Translations under genes and position numbers: made by a program
Source of the DNA: DSAD01 sp036825155
Lineage (GTDB): Bacteria > Desulfobacterota > Desulfomonilia > UBA1062
Assembly (NCBI GenBank): GCA_036825155.1
Contig: DAISYU010000002.1
Coordinates: 21,112 to 85,111 of the forward strand
Length of the DNA: 64,000 nucleotides
Direction of reading: 5' to 3'
The notes under the pieces: generated by a model
What the model was told of the DNA's origin: nothing
What the model saw: only the letters and a program-made list of their open reading frames with translations
Database searches by the model: none
Shown here: positions 1-7,901 of the stretch, in pieces
Numbering within the stretch: the first letter of the stretch is position 1
Layout: the number at the start of each line of letters is the position of its first letter

Positions 1-124
1 TCCAAAGAGCAGACCTGAAAGCATCAGTCTACAGATTGAGAGAATCAAAGAATGGACACAAAAAGGAGGTCAATTAACTCCTGCAGTTAAAAAACTCATA
101 AAAGACAAAGGCTATTCTATCTAA
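1..124 (+). CDS. rpsP: 30S ribosomal protein S16, C-terminal part
   Basis: The reading frame is open from the window edge to a TAA stop at 122-124. Its end reads as the S16 C-terminus, including SLQIERIKEWTQKGG followed by LTPAVKKLI. S16 is a small-subunit assembly protein. The start lies outside the window. The next genes (KH protein, RimM, TrmD, L19) are the usual rpsP operon partners, which supports the call. Confidence 0.9.
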   Translation, partial: PKSRPESISLQIERIKEWTQKGGQLTPAVKKLIKDKGYSI

Positions 125-157
125 TTCTGATACAAAATATAAAGGTGGTGAGGGTTA

Positions 158-391
158 ATGATGAGAGAACTTATTGAATATATTGCCAAGGCTTTGGTTG
201 ACAATCCGGAGGAAGTGAAAGTATCAGAGGTTGAGGGCGAAGTTACATCGGTAATCGAGCTCAGAGTGGCTAAATCTGACTTGGGGAAAGTGATCGGAAA
301 AGAAGGCCGTACGGCACGTGCAATGAGAACGCTCCTCACCGCAGCATCCACCAAGATAAAGAAAAGGGCTGTACTGGAAATAATCGAATAG
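158..391 (+). CDS. khpA: KH-domain RNA-binding protein KhpA
   Basis: This 77-residue protein is a single KH domain with the RNA-binding loop in GKEGRTARAMRTLL. Members of this family (KhpA, YlqC) bind RNA, often together with KhpB, and sit between rpsP and rimM in many genomes. Two ATGs occur in tandem at 158 and 161 after a purine-rich GGTGGTGAGGG, so the start could be either one. The stop abuts the rimM start directly, which suggests translational coupling. Confidence 0.93.
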   Translation: MMRELIEYIAKALVDNPEEVKVSEVEGEVTSVIELRVAKSDLGKVIGKEGRTARAMRTLLTAASTKIKKRAVLEIIE

Positions 392-898
392 ATGAACAAC
401 GATCTCATCGAGATCGCACGGATAACAGGGCCAAACGGCCTAAAAGGAAAGATGTGGATTACCCCGTTTGGGGATTCTTTTGACACCTTTTCCGCTTACA
501 CACACCTTATTGTCGGCAATCAGGGCACACCGCGAAAACTTGTGTCGTGTGCCCGGCGAAAAGGTAAATACATTATAGAATTGGAAGGCATTACCCATAT
601 TGATCACGTAGAGCAAATTAAAGGTGAGTCACTCTTTGTTACCAGAGACCAGCTTGCCGATCTGGGTGAAGACGAGTACTATTACTCTGAGCTGTTGGGT
701 ATGCGCGTGGTGGATACACAGGGCAAGGTGTTGGGCGAATTGGTAAATATCTTTTCCACGGGCAGTAATGATGTTTTTGTCGTAGACAAGGTCAAGCAGT
801 ACTATATTCCTGCTACAAAAGACGTGATTACGGAGATATCCATACACGAGGGAACAATCGTGGTGGACACCTCACTGCTTGAGGGTCTGCTTGAATAA
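392..898 (+). CDS. rimM: Ribosome maturation factor RimM
   Basis: The 168-residue protein has the RimM layout: an N-terminal beta-barrel beginning IARITGPNGLKGKMWITPFGD and a C-terminal PRC-barrel around YYSELLGMRVVDTQGKVLGELVNI with the closing YYIPA segment. RimM binds S19 and helps process 16S rRNA during 30S assembly. Its ATG follows the khpA TAG with no gap, so the two are probably coupled. Length is normal for the family. Confidence 0.95.
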   Translation: MNNDLIEIARITGPNGLKGKMWITPFGDSFDTFSAYTHLIVGNQGTPRKLVSCARRKGKYIIELEGITHIDHVEQIKGESLFVTRDQLADLGEDEYYYSELLGMRVVDTQGKVLGELVNIFSTGSNDVFVVDKVKQYYIPATKDVITEISIHEGTIVVDTSLLEGLLE

Positions 899-913
899 GA
901 GAAGAAGCTCCTT

Positions 914-1624
914 ATGGTCATTCATATCATCACCCTTTTCCCGGACATGTTTCAAGGAGTGTTCGATCATAGTATTCTTCACAGGGCCATTGAGTCTCAG
1001 AAACTCGAAATACACATAACAAACCTGAGAGAATACGGCCTGGGAGCCCACAGGGTGGTTGATGATACACCCTATGGCGGGGGCGGGGGGATGATCCTCA
1101 AACCTGAACCCATAGCCGCTGCGCTCGAGAACATTGACCAAACAGGCCGTGTAATCCTGACAACGCCGCGTGGAAAACGTTTCGGCCAGTCCGACGCAAT
1201 ACGCCTGAGCACCATGGACGTGATCACCATCATCTGCGGTCATTATGAAGGTGTAGATGAGAGGGTCACGCAACTGTTTGTGGATGAAGAATTATCCATA
1301 GGAGATTACGTACTCACAGGGGGCGAGATCCCGGCAATGGTCATTGCAGATGCCGTTGCCCGTCTTCTTCCGGGTGTCCTGGGAAAGGATACCATTGAAA
1401 CAGGCGATTCTCACTATAACGGGTTGCTGGAACATCCTCATTACACACGTCCCCGAGAATTCAAGGGGCTGTCCGTCCCGGAGATGCTGCTGTCCGGCAA
1501 CCACGAACAGATAAGAATCTGGAGAGAAGAGATGGCATACAAAAAGACAAAAGAAATGCGCCCGGACCTGCTCAGAGACAAGACGGACATAGATGATTCG
1601 GGCAAAGGCAGTGACGAGGACTGA
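914..1624 (+). CDS. trmD: tRNA (guanine-N1)-methyltransferase TrmD
   Basis: TrmD makes m1G37 in tRNAs, using S-adenosylmethionine, which prevents +1 frameshifting. The 236-residue protein shows the SPOUT trefoil-knot signatures, including VIHIITLFPDMF at the N-terminus, the DDTPYGGGGGM loop, ICGHYEGVDERV and SIGDYVLTGGE. The DSHYNGLLEHPHYTRP segment is the conserved substrate-binding loop. It lies 15 nt after rimM in the same operon. Confidence 0.97.
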   Translation: MVIHIITLFPDMFQGVFDHSILHRAIESQKLEIHITNLREYGLGAHRVVDDTPYGGGGGMILKPEPIAAALENIDQTGRVILTTPRGKRFGQSDAIRLSTMDVITIICGHYEGVDERVTQLFVDEELSIGDYVLTGGEIPAMVIADAVARLLPGVLGKDTIETGDSHYNGLLEHPHYTRPREFKGLSVPEMLLSGNHEQIRIWREEMAYKKTKEMRPDLLRDKTDIDDSGKGSDED

Positions 1625-1626
1625 TC

Positions 1627-2154
1627 GTGCTGTATGTAGGACTACTTCACTGGCCGTGCCTCGATAAAAATGGCGAGGAGATCGCAACCGCCATAACCAA
1701 CCTTGATTTGCATGATATTGCAAGAGTATGCTTGACATATGGTATAGATACGCTCTATATCGTTCATCCATACCAAGGTCAGTTGGATTTTGCAAAAAAG
1801 ATCACGGACCATTGGATCAAGGGTTTCGGGGGTGATTACAACCCGATACGGAAAAAGGCGCTCGAAGTAATTCGACTGGTTAGTGACATGGAAGAAATAA
1901 GACGGCAGACCGGAGCACGTATGGTAGGAACGTCAGCGGCAAGGATCGATGATTGTATGTCGTGGGCAGATGCACGCGACCTTGTACAGACCGAGGATGT
2001 CTGCCTGCTGTTCGGAACCGGTTGGGGAATTGCTCCGCGGGTTTTAAAGACGCTTGACGGGGTTATCGAACCGATCGATGCAGGTGGCGATTTCAACCAC
2101 CTCTCTGTTCGTTCTGCCGTGTCCATAGCAATAGATCGTATTGTAGGGAGGTAA
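1627..2154 (+). CDS. SPOUT-family RNA methyltransferase (PF09936 type)
   Basis: This 175-residue protein starts with GTG two bases after the trmD stop. The start MLYVGLLHWPCLDKNGEEIATAITNLD and the LLFGTGWGIAP segment match the small SPOUT-fold family that sits between trmD and rplS in Thermotoga and Desulfobacterota. The LFGTGWG stretch corresponds to the knot region that binds S-adenosylmethionine. The modified RNA is not known to me. The fixed position next to trmD suggests a tRNA or rRNA target, but that is inference. Confidence 0.85.
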   Translation: MLYVGLLHWPCLDKNGEEIATAITNLDLHDIARVCLTYGIDTLYIVHPYQGQLDFAKKITDHWIKGFGGDYNPIRKKALEVIRLVSDMEEIRRQTGARMVGTSAARIDDCMSWADARDLVQTEDVCLLFGTGWGIAPRVLKTLDGVIEPIDAGGDFNHLSVRSAVSIAIDRIVGR

Positions 2155-2157
2155 CTC

Positions 2158-2502
2158 ATGAATATTATCGAAAAGTTTGAGAAGGCGCAGATGAAATCGG
2201 ATCTGCCGGAAATAAGGATAGGTGACAAGATACGAGTATCCTTAAAGATCGTTGAGGGCGCAAGACAGAGATCTCAGGTATTCGAAGGCGTCGTGATCGC
2301 CCGCCACAGGGGAAACAACCGTGAGAGCATAACCGTGCGGAAACAGTCATATGCGGTCGGCGTGGAACGGGTTTTCCCTTTGCACTCGCCGAATGTGGAA
2401 AAGATAGAGGTTGTGAGCCATGCAAAGGTCCGCAGGGCCAAACTCTATTACCTCAGGGAGAGACGAGGAAAGGCCGCACGGCTCAGAGAAATACGCCACT
2501 AA
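2158..2502 (+). CDS. rplS: 50S ribosomal protein L19
   Basis: The 114-residue protein matches L19, with IRIGDKIRVSLKIVEGARQRSQVFEGVVIARHRG near the start and VFPLHSPNVEKIEVV later. L19 lies at the 30S/50S interface. A good ribosome binding site (GGGAGG, 2146-2151) lies just before the ATG. It is the last ribosomal protein gene of the operon and is followed after one base by rnhB. Confidence 0.97.
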   Translation: MNIIEKFEKAQMKSDLPEIRIGDKIRVSLKIVEGARQRSQVFEGVVIARHRGNNRESITVRKQSYAVGVERVFPLHSPNVEKIEVVSHAKVRRAKLYYLRERRGKAARLREIRH

Positions 2503-2503
2503 G

Positions 2504-3094
2504 ATGGCCCTTGAGGAAGACCTTATTCTAAAGGGTCACTGGCCAGTCTGTGGAGTGGATGAAGCAGGGAGAGGGCCTTTGGCAGGCCCTGTCGTTGCTG
2601 CAGCTGTCATCATTGACCCGGCTCATGAATTACGGCTCGTTGTTAAGGACTCGAAGAAATTAAGTCCTGCAAAGAGGGAAAAAATCTATGAGCGACTCAT
2701 TTCATCGCAGGAGATTCAAATAGGTGTGTCTATGGTGGATGCCGCCACAATCGATGAGATGAACATACTCAAGGCCACGCTGAAAGCCATGACAGATGCT
2801 GTCTCAAAGCTGGCCGACAATCCCCTTTACGCCCTCGTTGACGGAAATATCGCCCCGCCGCTTCCCTGCAGGTGCATCCCGGTGATCAAGGGGGACCAGT
2901 TCGAACCATCCATCTCTGCGGCAAGTATCGTCGCAAAGGTGGTACGGGACAGGCTCATGGACCAAATGGACGTTCGCTATCCGGGGTATGGGTTCGCCAA
3001 GCACAAAGGCTACCCGACAAAATCACACTACGAAGCTATTCGCTCCTTGGGAGTCTGCCCCATTCACAGGAGAAGCTTCAAAGGTGTCTGTTAG
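2504..3094 (+). CDS. rnhB: Ribonuclease HII
   Basis: RNase HII removes ribonucleotides from RNA-DNA hybrids. The 196-residue protein has the catalytic signature CGVDEAGRGPLAGPVVAAAVI, the DSKKLSP motif and HKGYPTKSHYEAI near the C-terminus. The frame is open upstream to 2420, but that part lies within rplS and lacks family similarity. I chose ATG 2504, one base after the rplS stop. The 3' end overlaps the next gene by 11 nt. Confidence 0.94.
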   Translation: MALEEDLILKGHWPVCGVDEAGRGPLAGPVVAAAVIIDPAHELRLVVKDSKKLSPAKREKIYERLISSQEIQIGVSMVDAATIDEMNILKATLKAMTDAVSKLADNPLYALVDGNIAPPLPCRCIPVIKGDQFEPSISAASIVAKVVRDRLMDQMDVRYPGYGFAKHKGYPTKSHYEAIRSLGVCPIHRRSFKGVC

Positions 3095-3461
3095 ATCCAC
3101 ACGTGACAAGGGAATAACGGGAGAAAAAACCGCCCGGAAATATCTCAAGAAACAGGGATTGAAGATACTCGATGTTAATTTCCGGGCAAAACTGGGGGAG
3201 ATAGACATTATCGCACAGGAAAAAGATACCCTTGTGTTTGTGGAGGTGAAATCCGCCATGAATACGGCATTCGGCAACCCTCTGGATTGGATCCCCCTGT
3301 GGAAACAACGGCGCATCATTCGTGTTTCACAACTGTATATGCTGATTAAGGGCCTTCATGGCGATACCCACGTCAGATACGATGTGGTGGGTGTAGACCC
3401 GGACAGGAACGTGTGTCATGTCAGAGATGCCTTCAGACCGGGAACTTCGGTTCTTGTGTGA
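3084..3461 (+). CDS. yraN: YraN/UPF0102 family nuclease-like protein
   Basis: The conserved core (GITGEKTARKYLKKQGLKIL, LGEIDIIAQEKDTLVFVEVKSA) is the UPF0102 fold, related to PD-(D/E)xK nucleases. The E-I-D and V-E-V-K positions are the nuclease-like residues. Family members start close to this core, so I use GTG 3084, which has AGGAG about ten bases upstream. The open frame extends to 2988 but only through antisense-frame sequence of rnhB. The function is unproven. Linkage to rnhB is typical. Confidence 0.85.
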   Translation: MSVRSTRDKGITGEKTARKYLKKQGLKILDVNFRAKLGEIDIIAQEKDTLVFVEVKSAMNTAFGNPLDWIPLWKQRRIIRVSQLYMLIKGLHGDTHVRYDVVGVDPDRNVCHVRDAFRPGTSVLV

Positions 3462-3900
3462 CCAGAATCTCGGCAGGCTTGCTAAGTGGTTGAGAATCAT
3501 GGGTTTTGACACAACATACACGCGCAGCTGGGACAAAACCATACTTGATACAGCGCTGTCAGAGGGGAGGATCGTCCTCACACGCATCCGCAAAATGGCC
3601 CGGAGAAAAGGTTGTATCGTCATCGAAAGCGATCATGTCCGCGAACAAATCTTACACCTTGAGAGCATATTTGATCTTTCCTCAAAGACAAGGTGGTTTA
3701 CGCGGTGTAATATTTGCAATGAAACCCTGATGTGTGCTAAGCCATATGATGTGAAAGACTGCGTCCCTGAATATGTGTATCTTACCCAGAAAGAATTCGC
3801 CCGGTGTCCGAAGTGTTCCCGGATCTACTGGAAAGGCACTCACCTGGTCAACTCAATGAACGCCATCAATGCCATTATTGCACCAAGAGAGGAATCATGA
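3418..3900 (+). CDS. Mut7-C RNase-domain protein with zinc ribbon
   Basis: The 160-residue protein begins with LRFLCDQNLGRLAKWLRIMGFD, the hallmark of the Mut7-C (DUF82) PIN-like domain. It ends in a zinc ribbon with Cys97/Cys100 (CNIC) and Cys130/Cys133 (CPKC). In the family the strand before the second helix normally reads LTRD. Here it reads LTRI (Ile57), so an acidic active-site residue may be missing. It overlaps yraN by 44 nt and ends in an ATGA overlap with the next gene. RNA cleavage is the family expectation, not shown here. Confidence 0.8.
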   Translation: MSEMPSDRELRFLCDQNLGRLAKWLRIMGFDTTYTRSWDKTILDTALSEGRIVLTRIRKMARRKGCIVIESDHVREQILHLESIFDLSSKTRWFTRCNICNETLMCAKPYDVKDCVPEYVYLTQKEFARCPKCSRIYWKGTHLVNSMNAINAIIAPREES

Positions 3901-4958
3901 CAAAACAAGAGCTCGAGGATTCACTTTTATCACTGGTAAAAGGAAAACGCAAAGTTCTCATAGTAACGCATGAAAACCCCGACCCGGACAGTATAGCTGC
4001 AGCATTCGGACTGAAATATATCTTCCGGAAAACCATGGGTGTATCATCCATCATAGCTTACAGCGGGATCATCGGAAGGGCTGAGAACCAGTGCATGGTG
4101 AAACTTCTGGATATCGACATGACACCCCTGTCCGAGGTATCTCCCCGGAATTATTCGGTCATTGCTGTTGTTGACTGCCAGCCGCATACCGGCAATCTGA
4201 TCCTTCCCAAGGGGATTAAACCAAGCATCGTAATCGACCATCATCCCCTGCGCAAATCATCCACGGAAGTGGAATACCTCGATGTCAGAAAAGGGATCGG
4301 CAGCACGTCCACGATAATCACTCAGTACATCAGGCTGTTGGGGCTTGATATGGACAAGCGGGTGGCTACTGCGCTGTTCTACGGCATCAAATCCGATACC
4401 AGAGATCTCGGAAGGCAGTCCACCGATGCAGATATCAGGGCATCTGTGTATCTGTTTCCCTATACACTGCAAAAGAAACTTGCACGAATCGAACACCCGG
4501 AGATGCCCAAGGAATACTTCATCGAGCTCTGTTCCGTCCTGAACAATGCAAAAATGTACGGCGATGTGATTGTGGCGCGGGTGAATATGATCGGCTGGCC
4601 GGAGATGATCGGGGAGTTTGCAGACGAACTCATCCAGATCGAAGGCATCAGGTGGTGTATGTGTTATGGAAGGCACAACGGGTCGCTGCTCTTTTCCATT
4701 CGCACCACCAGGTCGTCTTACATGGCAGGTGTTCTTGCCCACAAGCTCTGTCACGGCATCGGCAAGGGAGGGGGACACGAAACCTTTGCAGCTGGGAAGA
4801 TCGATCTTGCTCAGGCACTGAAGAAGGTTCGGGATCCAGAGGATATACTCCTGAAGAGATTCCTGAAAGAAGTCACTCCGAAGAATTCAGAACCCTCACT
4901 CCTGATTGCACGGGAAAGTCAGCCGCCGAAAGCTTCAGAGACCCAGGTCAATGTCTAG
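3897..4958 (+). CDS. DHH-family phosphoesterase (NrnA/RecJ-like)
   Basis: The 353-residue protein has the DHH motifs in order: THENPDPDSIAAAFGL, AVVDCQP and VIDHHPLRKS. The DHHA1 motif GKGGGHETFAAGKI is at the C-terminus. Relatives degrade oligoribonucleotides or cyclic-dinucleotide products with Mn2+. The ATG at 3897 overlaps the previous stop as ATGA, which decides the start against an upstream ATG at 3804. The last 24 bases overlap the convergent PP-loop gene. Confidence 0.85.
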   Translation: MTKQELEDSLLSLVKGKRKVLIVTHENPDPDSIAAAFGLKYIFRKTMGVSSIIAYSGIIGRAENQCMVKLLDIDMTPLSEVSPRNYSVIAVVDCQPHTGNLILPKGIKPSIVIDHHPLRKSSTEVEYLDVRKGIGSTSTIITQYIRLLGLDMDKRVATALFYGIKSDTRDLGRQSTDADIRASVYLFPYTLQKKLARIEHPEMPKEYFIELCSVLNNAKMYGDVIVARVNMIGWPEMIGEFADELIQIEGIRWCMCYGRHNGSLLFSIRTTRSSYMAGVLAHKLCHGIGKGGGHETFAAGKIDLAQALKKVRDPEDILLKRFLKEVTPKNSEPSLLIARESQPPKASETQVNV

Positions 4959-5936
4959 AAGCCTGGCTGCATAGCCCACCATATCCACGTCTTCCTCTTC
5001 GGTGACCTTCGCAATCCCCTCGGCCCTGACCATGGAACCGGACCGCACGATACCGGCGATCTCCCATGCATAAGGATGAAAAGAAAACCGCTTCTTATGG
5101 AGATAGTTCGCCAGTGCGTTTAACAGACAATTCGTTGAGTTCGGATCTGTATCTGCAGGCTTCACCCAGCCGAGGTTCTCGATGGTCTTGATGATTGCTT
5201 CTTCGTCATACTCGGTAAAGGCAAGCGGATGTATGTTTATGGGCCAGCGTTTAAGAGCAGTGGTGAGGTCATCGTCGCTCAAGAAGTATCCCCTGATGTC
5301 TTTACCCACCAGGTCTATGAGCGGGTCACGCACAGTCCTGTGCGAGAAACGCTGCAGCCTGGGATTTGTCTGCATGATAGCGGAACTGATGGGAGCCTGT
5401 CCCGGGGACCAACCGAATGCAACCAGAGGGATATCGTAGGCCAGGGCGGTCTTCAAGATCATGCCCTTGACCATACCGATACACGTGGTACAGATGGAAC
5501 TCGCCCGGTCCAGTGTCTTGGGGCTGTAGATGTCCTTGCTCGCTGCAAGATTAAAGGCCTTTTTCATGAGATCGAACGGCGGCCGGAATATGATGCATGC
5601 AGCCCCCAGGGTGTCTGACATGGTCCTGATATTCTCCAGCGCCTGCCCGGATATGAATCCGTTGTCAAAAACAAAGGCAAGAACGTTCAAGTCATAGTGC
5701 TTTCTGAGCATATAGAGTGTGTACGTTGAGTCCTTGCCGCCGCTGTAGGCAAGGAGCACGTCGAAGGGATGCTTCCCGCGTTTGTCTGCCAGAAGGGCCT
5801 CGAACTTTTCAAGATGGGCCTGCTTTTCCTGGTCGGAAGGAATCGGTATATTCCGGCAATAGTTGCACGTACCTTCCTCATCAAAGGAAATACCGGGAAA
5901 GGTGTCCGGAAGCACGCATTTTGTACAGAACCTCAT
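4935..5936 (-). CDS. PP-loop ATPase, N-acetyl sugar amidotransferase-like
   Basis: This 333-residue protein starts MRFCTKCVLPDTFPGISFDE and has paired cysteines at 4/7 and 24/27, then the PP-loop SGGKDSTYTLYML at about 65-75 and an ICTTC pair near 150. This pattern is that of the WbpG/PseA-like PP-loop amidotransferase group, which adenylate a carbonyl before amidation or thiolation. No HisH/HisF-like glutaminase partner is visible nearby. It is the last gene of an overlapping operon with an AMP ligase and a carrier protein, so the real substrate may be carrier-bound. That part is inference. Confidence 0.7.
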   Translation of the reverse strand: MRFCTKCVLPDTFPGISFDEEGTCNYCRNIPIPSDQEKQAHLEKFEALLADKRGKHPFDVLLAYSGGKDSTYTLYMLRKHYDLNVLAFVFDNGFISGQALENIRTMSDTLGAACIIFRPPFDLMKKAFNLAASKDIYSPKTLDRASSICTTCIGMVKGMILKTALAYDIPLVAFGWSPGQAPISSAIMQTNPRLQRFSHRTVRDPLIDLVGKDIRGYFLSDDDLTTALKRWPINIHPLAFTEYDEEAIIKTIENLGWVKPADTDPNSTNCLLNALANYLHKKRFSFHPYAWEIAGIVRSGSMVRAEGIAKVTEEEDVDMVGYAARLLDIDLGL

Positions 5937-7441
5937 TGTTTCAATACCCCCTTGTCTATCTTGCCGGAAGGTTTCTTCGGCAACGTCTTTAAAACATTCC
6001 AGTATTTCGGATGCTTATGAACGGAGAGTCTTTTGTTTGCAAAAGACTTCACCTCCTCGAGATCAAAGGTCTTCTCATCGAGGGGTACAATAAACGCCTC
6101 AGGGACCTCGGAGAGAAACTCGTCAGGCCTTCCCACGACCGCAACTTCATGCACCAACCCCGATTCCATGATCGCTTCTTCGATCTCCTTTGGCGAAACC
6201 CGTTCTCCGCCGATCTTGAGCATCTCTTTTTTCCTGCCGGTGAGATATATGTAACCGTCTTCATCCATGTGGCCGAGATCACCGGTTACGAGCCCCCACT
6301 GTTTCAGGACATTATCGGTCTCTTCTTTGTCCTGCCAGTATCCCTGCATGATATTGTCGCCTGTCGCACAGATATTACCCACCTCATAAGGCTTCAGCAG
6401 TGTCCCTTTGTTGTCCCGGATAGTAATCTCGACTCCCGGGATGGCCACACCGATTGATCCGCGTTTATTATCCAGAAGCTTTTGAGGCGGCAGGTAGGTA
6501 AGTCTCGCCGATGCCTCTGTAGCACCGTACATGATATATAATGAAACCATCCCTATATGCTTCAGCAGTCTTTCGGTGAGGGCAGGGGCCATTGCACCCC
6601 CCGCCTGGGTGATGTATCTCAGCGTCGGTATCTGCGTCTTGGTAAAAACCGATCTGTTCAGCAGAATGGCAAAGGTTGACGGGACCCCGGCAAACCCGGT
6701 GACTTCCTTGTCCACCATGTCCTTCACCACGGCGTTGGGGAATGCGAAACGGTTATTGATGACAATGGATCCCCCCACCATGAAATGTGTATTGAGCAGG
6801 GTCTTGCCGTAGACATAGTAGAACGGAAGAACCGCCATGATCCTGTCAGTCTCGCTCAGCCCCAGGTAGGAAACGATCGATGCGGTATTGGTACTGAGGT
6901 TCTTGTGGGTGAGCATGACCCCTTTCGGCCTGCCGGTGCTGCCGGAGGTGTATACGATGGCAGCGAGATCATCTTCGCACAGAGAAGGATCGCCGGTATG
7001 TTCCTTTTGTCGATGAACATCTTCCCACGTGTAGACATTCACCCCCCTGGAGGTAAAGGGCATGTTAGGCCCGATTATACAGGGGATGGCAATGTCAGCA
7101 AGACGCTTTGCACTTCCCTTTGAGAGTATGCAGATTCTGGCCCCGGAGTTTTCGATAAAATATTCCATCTCCGTCAACGTGGATTTATCAGGCACCTCCA
7201 CGCACACACCGCCTGCCTTCAAGATACCATAGTAGGATGCGATACTCTCCAGAGAGTTCTCCGCTGCCATGAGGACTCTATCGCCCTTTTTCAGGCCGTT
7301 ATCTCTCAATAATGTGGAAAGCCTGTTGGCAAATGAGTTGACCTCCCGGAAGGTTGCAGTAATCTCACCATGCAGTACCGCTGTTTTTTCAGGATACCTG
7401 TCTGCGGATGATTCCAGGAAATGATGGACAAACTCCGCCAC
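5933..7441 (-). CDS. AMP-dependent acyl ligase (ANL family)
   Basis: The 502-residue protein carries the adenylation motifs YTSGSTGRPKGVMLTHKN, YGATEAS, TGDLGHMDEDGYIYLTGR and the C-terminal lysine in PSGKIDKG. ANL enzymes activate a carboxylic acid as an acyl-adenylate and pass it to CoA or to a carrier protein. It overlaps the downstream PP-loop gene by 4 nt and starts at the stop codon of the carrier-protein gene, so loading of that carrier is the most likely role. The acid substrate cannot be read from sequence. Confidence 0.82.
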   Translation of the reverse strand: MAEFVHHFLESSADRYPEKTAVLHGEITATFREVNSFANRLSTLLRDNGLKKGDRVLMAAENSLESIASYYGILKAGGVCVEVPDKSTLTEMEYFIENSGARICILSKGSAKRLADIAIPCIIGPNMPFTSRGVNVYTWEDVHRQKEHTGDPSLCEDDLAAIVYTSGSTGRPKGVMLTHKNLSTNTASIVSYLGLSETDRIMAVLPFYYVYGKTLLNTHFMVGGSIVINNRFAFPNAVVKDMVDKEVTGFAGVPSTFAILLNRSVFTKTQIPTLRYITQAGGAMAPALTERLLKHIGMVSLYIMYGATEASARLTYLPPQKLLDNKRGSIGVAIPGVEITIRDNKGTLLKPYEVGNICATGDNIMQGYWQDKEETDNVLKQWGLVTGDLGHMDEDGYIYLTGRKKEMLKIGGERVSPKEIEEAIMESGLVHEVAVVGRPDEFLSEVPEAFIVPLDEKTFDLEEVKSFANKRLSVHKHPKYWNVLKTLPKKPSGKIDKGVLKQ

Positions 7442-7692
7442 TACGCGACACCCTTTGTCTTCAAAAACGCGATGATATTCTGAATTGTTTCAAGGTTCTC
7501 GGGGATCAGTTCTTCATCCTCGATCTGGATATCAAAGGTAGCTTCAAGGAACTCCACCAGTTCAAGCACCCCGGTAGAGTCCATTATGCCGCTCTCTATC
7601 AAAGATTCTTCGACATCGATTGGGGTTTCACTGCGGCCCATGATAAAGTTTTCTTTGATAAAATCAATAATTGTTGATTGAATATCAGGCAT
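7441..7692 (-). CDS. Acyl carrier protein-like protein
   Basis: The 83-residue protein is a four-helix carrier domain with the phosphopantetheine serine in GIMDSTGVLELVEFLE. The first ATG in frame is at 7707. GGAGAGG lies 6 nt upstream of the ATG at 7692 (protein start MPDIQSTI), so I take that start. The stop is shared with the start of the AMP ligase, forming a loading pair. It is not next to fab genes, which argues for a dedicated biosynthetic carrier rather than the housekeeping ACP. Confidence 0.82.
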   Translation of the reverse strand: MPDIQSTIIDFIKENFIMGRSETPIDVEESLIESGIMDSTGVLELVEFLEATFDIQIEDEELIPENLETIQNIIAFLKTKGVA

Positions 7693-7784
7693 ATGAATCC
7701 TCTCCATAAAAACTTAGTCGATTGTAGTATCGGCATCATAATTGCCAAAGATTATTATTTCAACGCCAAAATTATTTCAGTGGG

Positions 7785-7822
7785 TAACACGAAGGAGTAG
7801 GGAAAATTTCCCGTGCGTGTTA
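7785..7822. other. Nested inverted repeat between divergent operons
   Basis: TAACACG (7785-7791) pairs with CGTGTTA (7816-7822), and the palindrome GGGAAAATTTCCC (7800-7812) lies between them. It sits in the 209-bp space between the carrier-protein gene and the divergent NadE-like gene. An operator for both directions is possible. No promoter was assigned with confidence. Confidence 0.4.
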
Positions 7823-7901
7823 TGATGCGGATGTGATCATCCGATGATATCAGCAGGGATTTTTATAAGAGCTCTTAAGAGAGAAGAGGGGGCGATAACA
7901 G

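Noticed and set aside
872..1273. Long open frames antisense to trmD and neighbouring genes
   Set aside because: They lie opposite genes with clear family motifs and have no ribosome binding site or recognisable features.
2420..2503. Upstream extension of rnhB to ATG 2420
   Set aside because: The extra residues are the shifted frame of rplS and do not resemble RNase HII. ATG 2504 fits the operon spacing.
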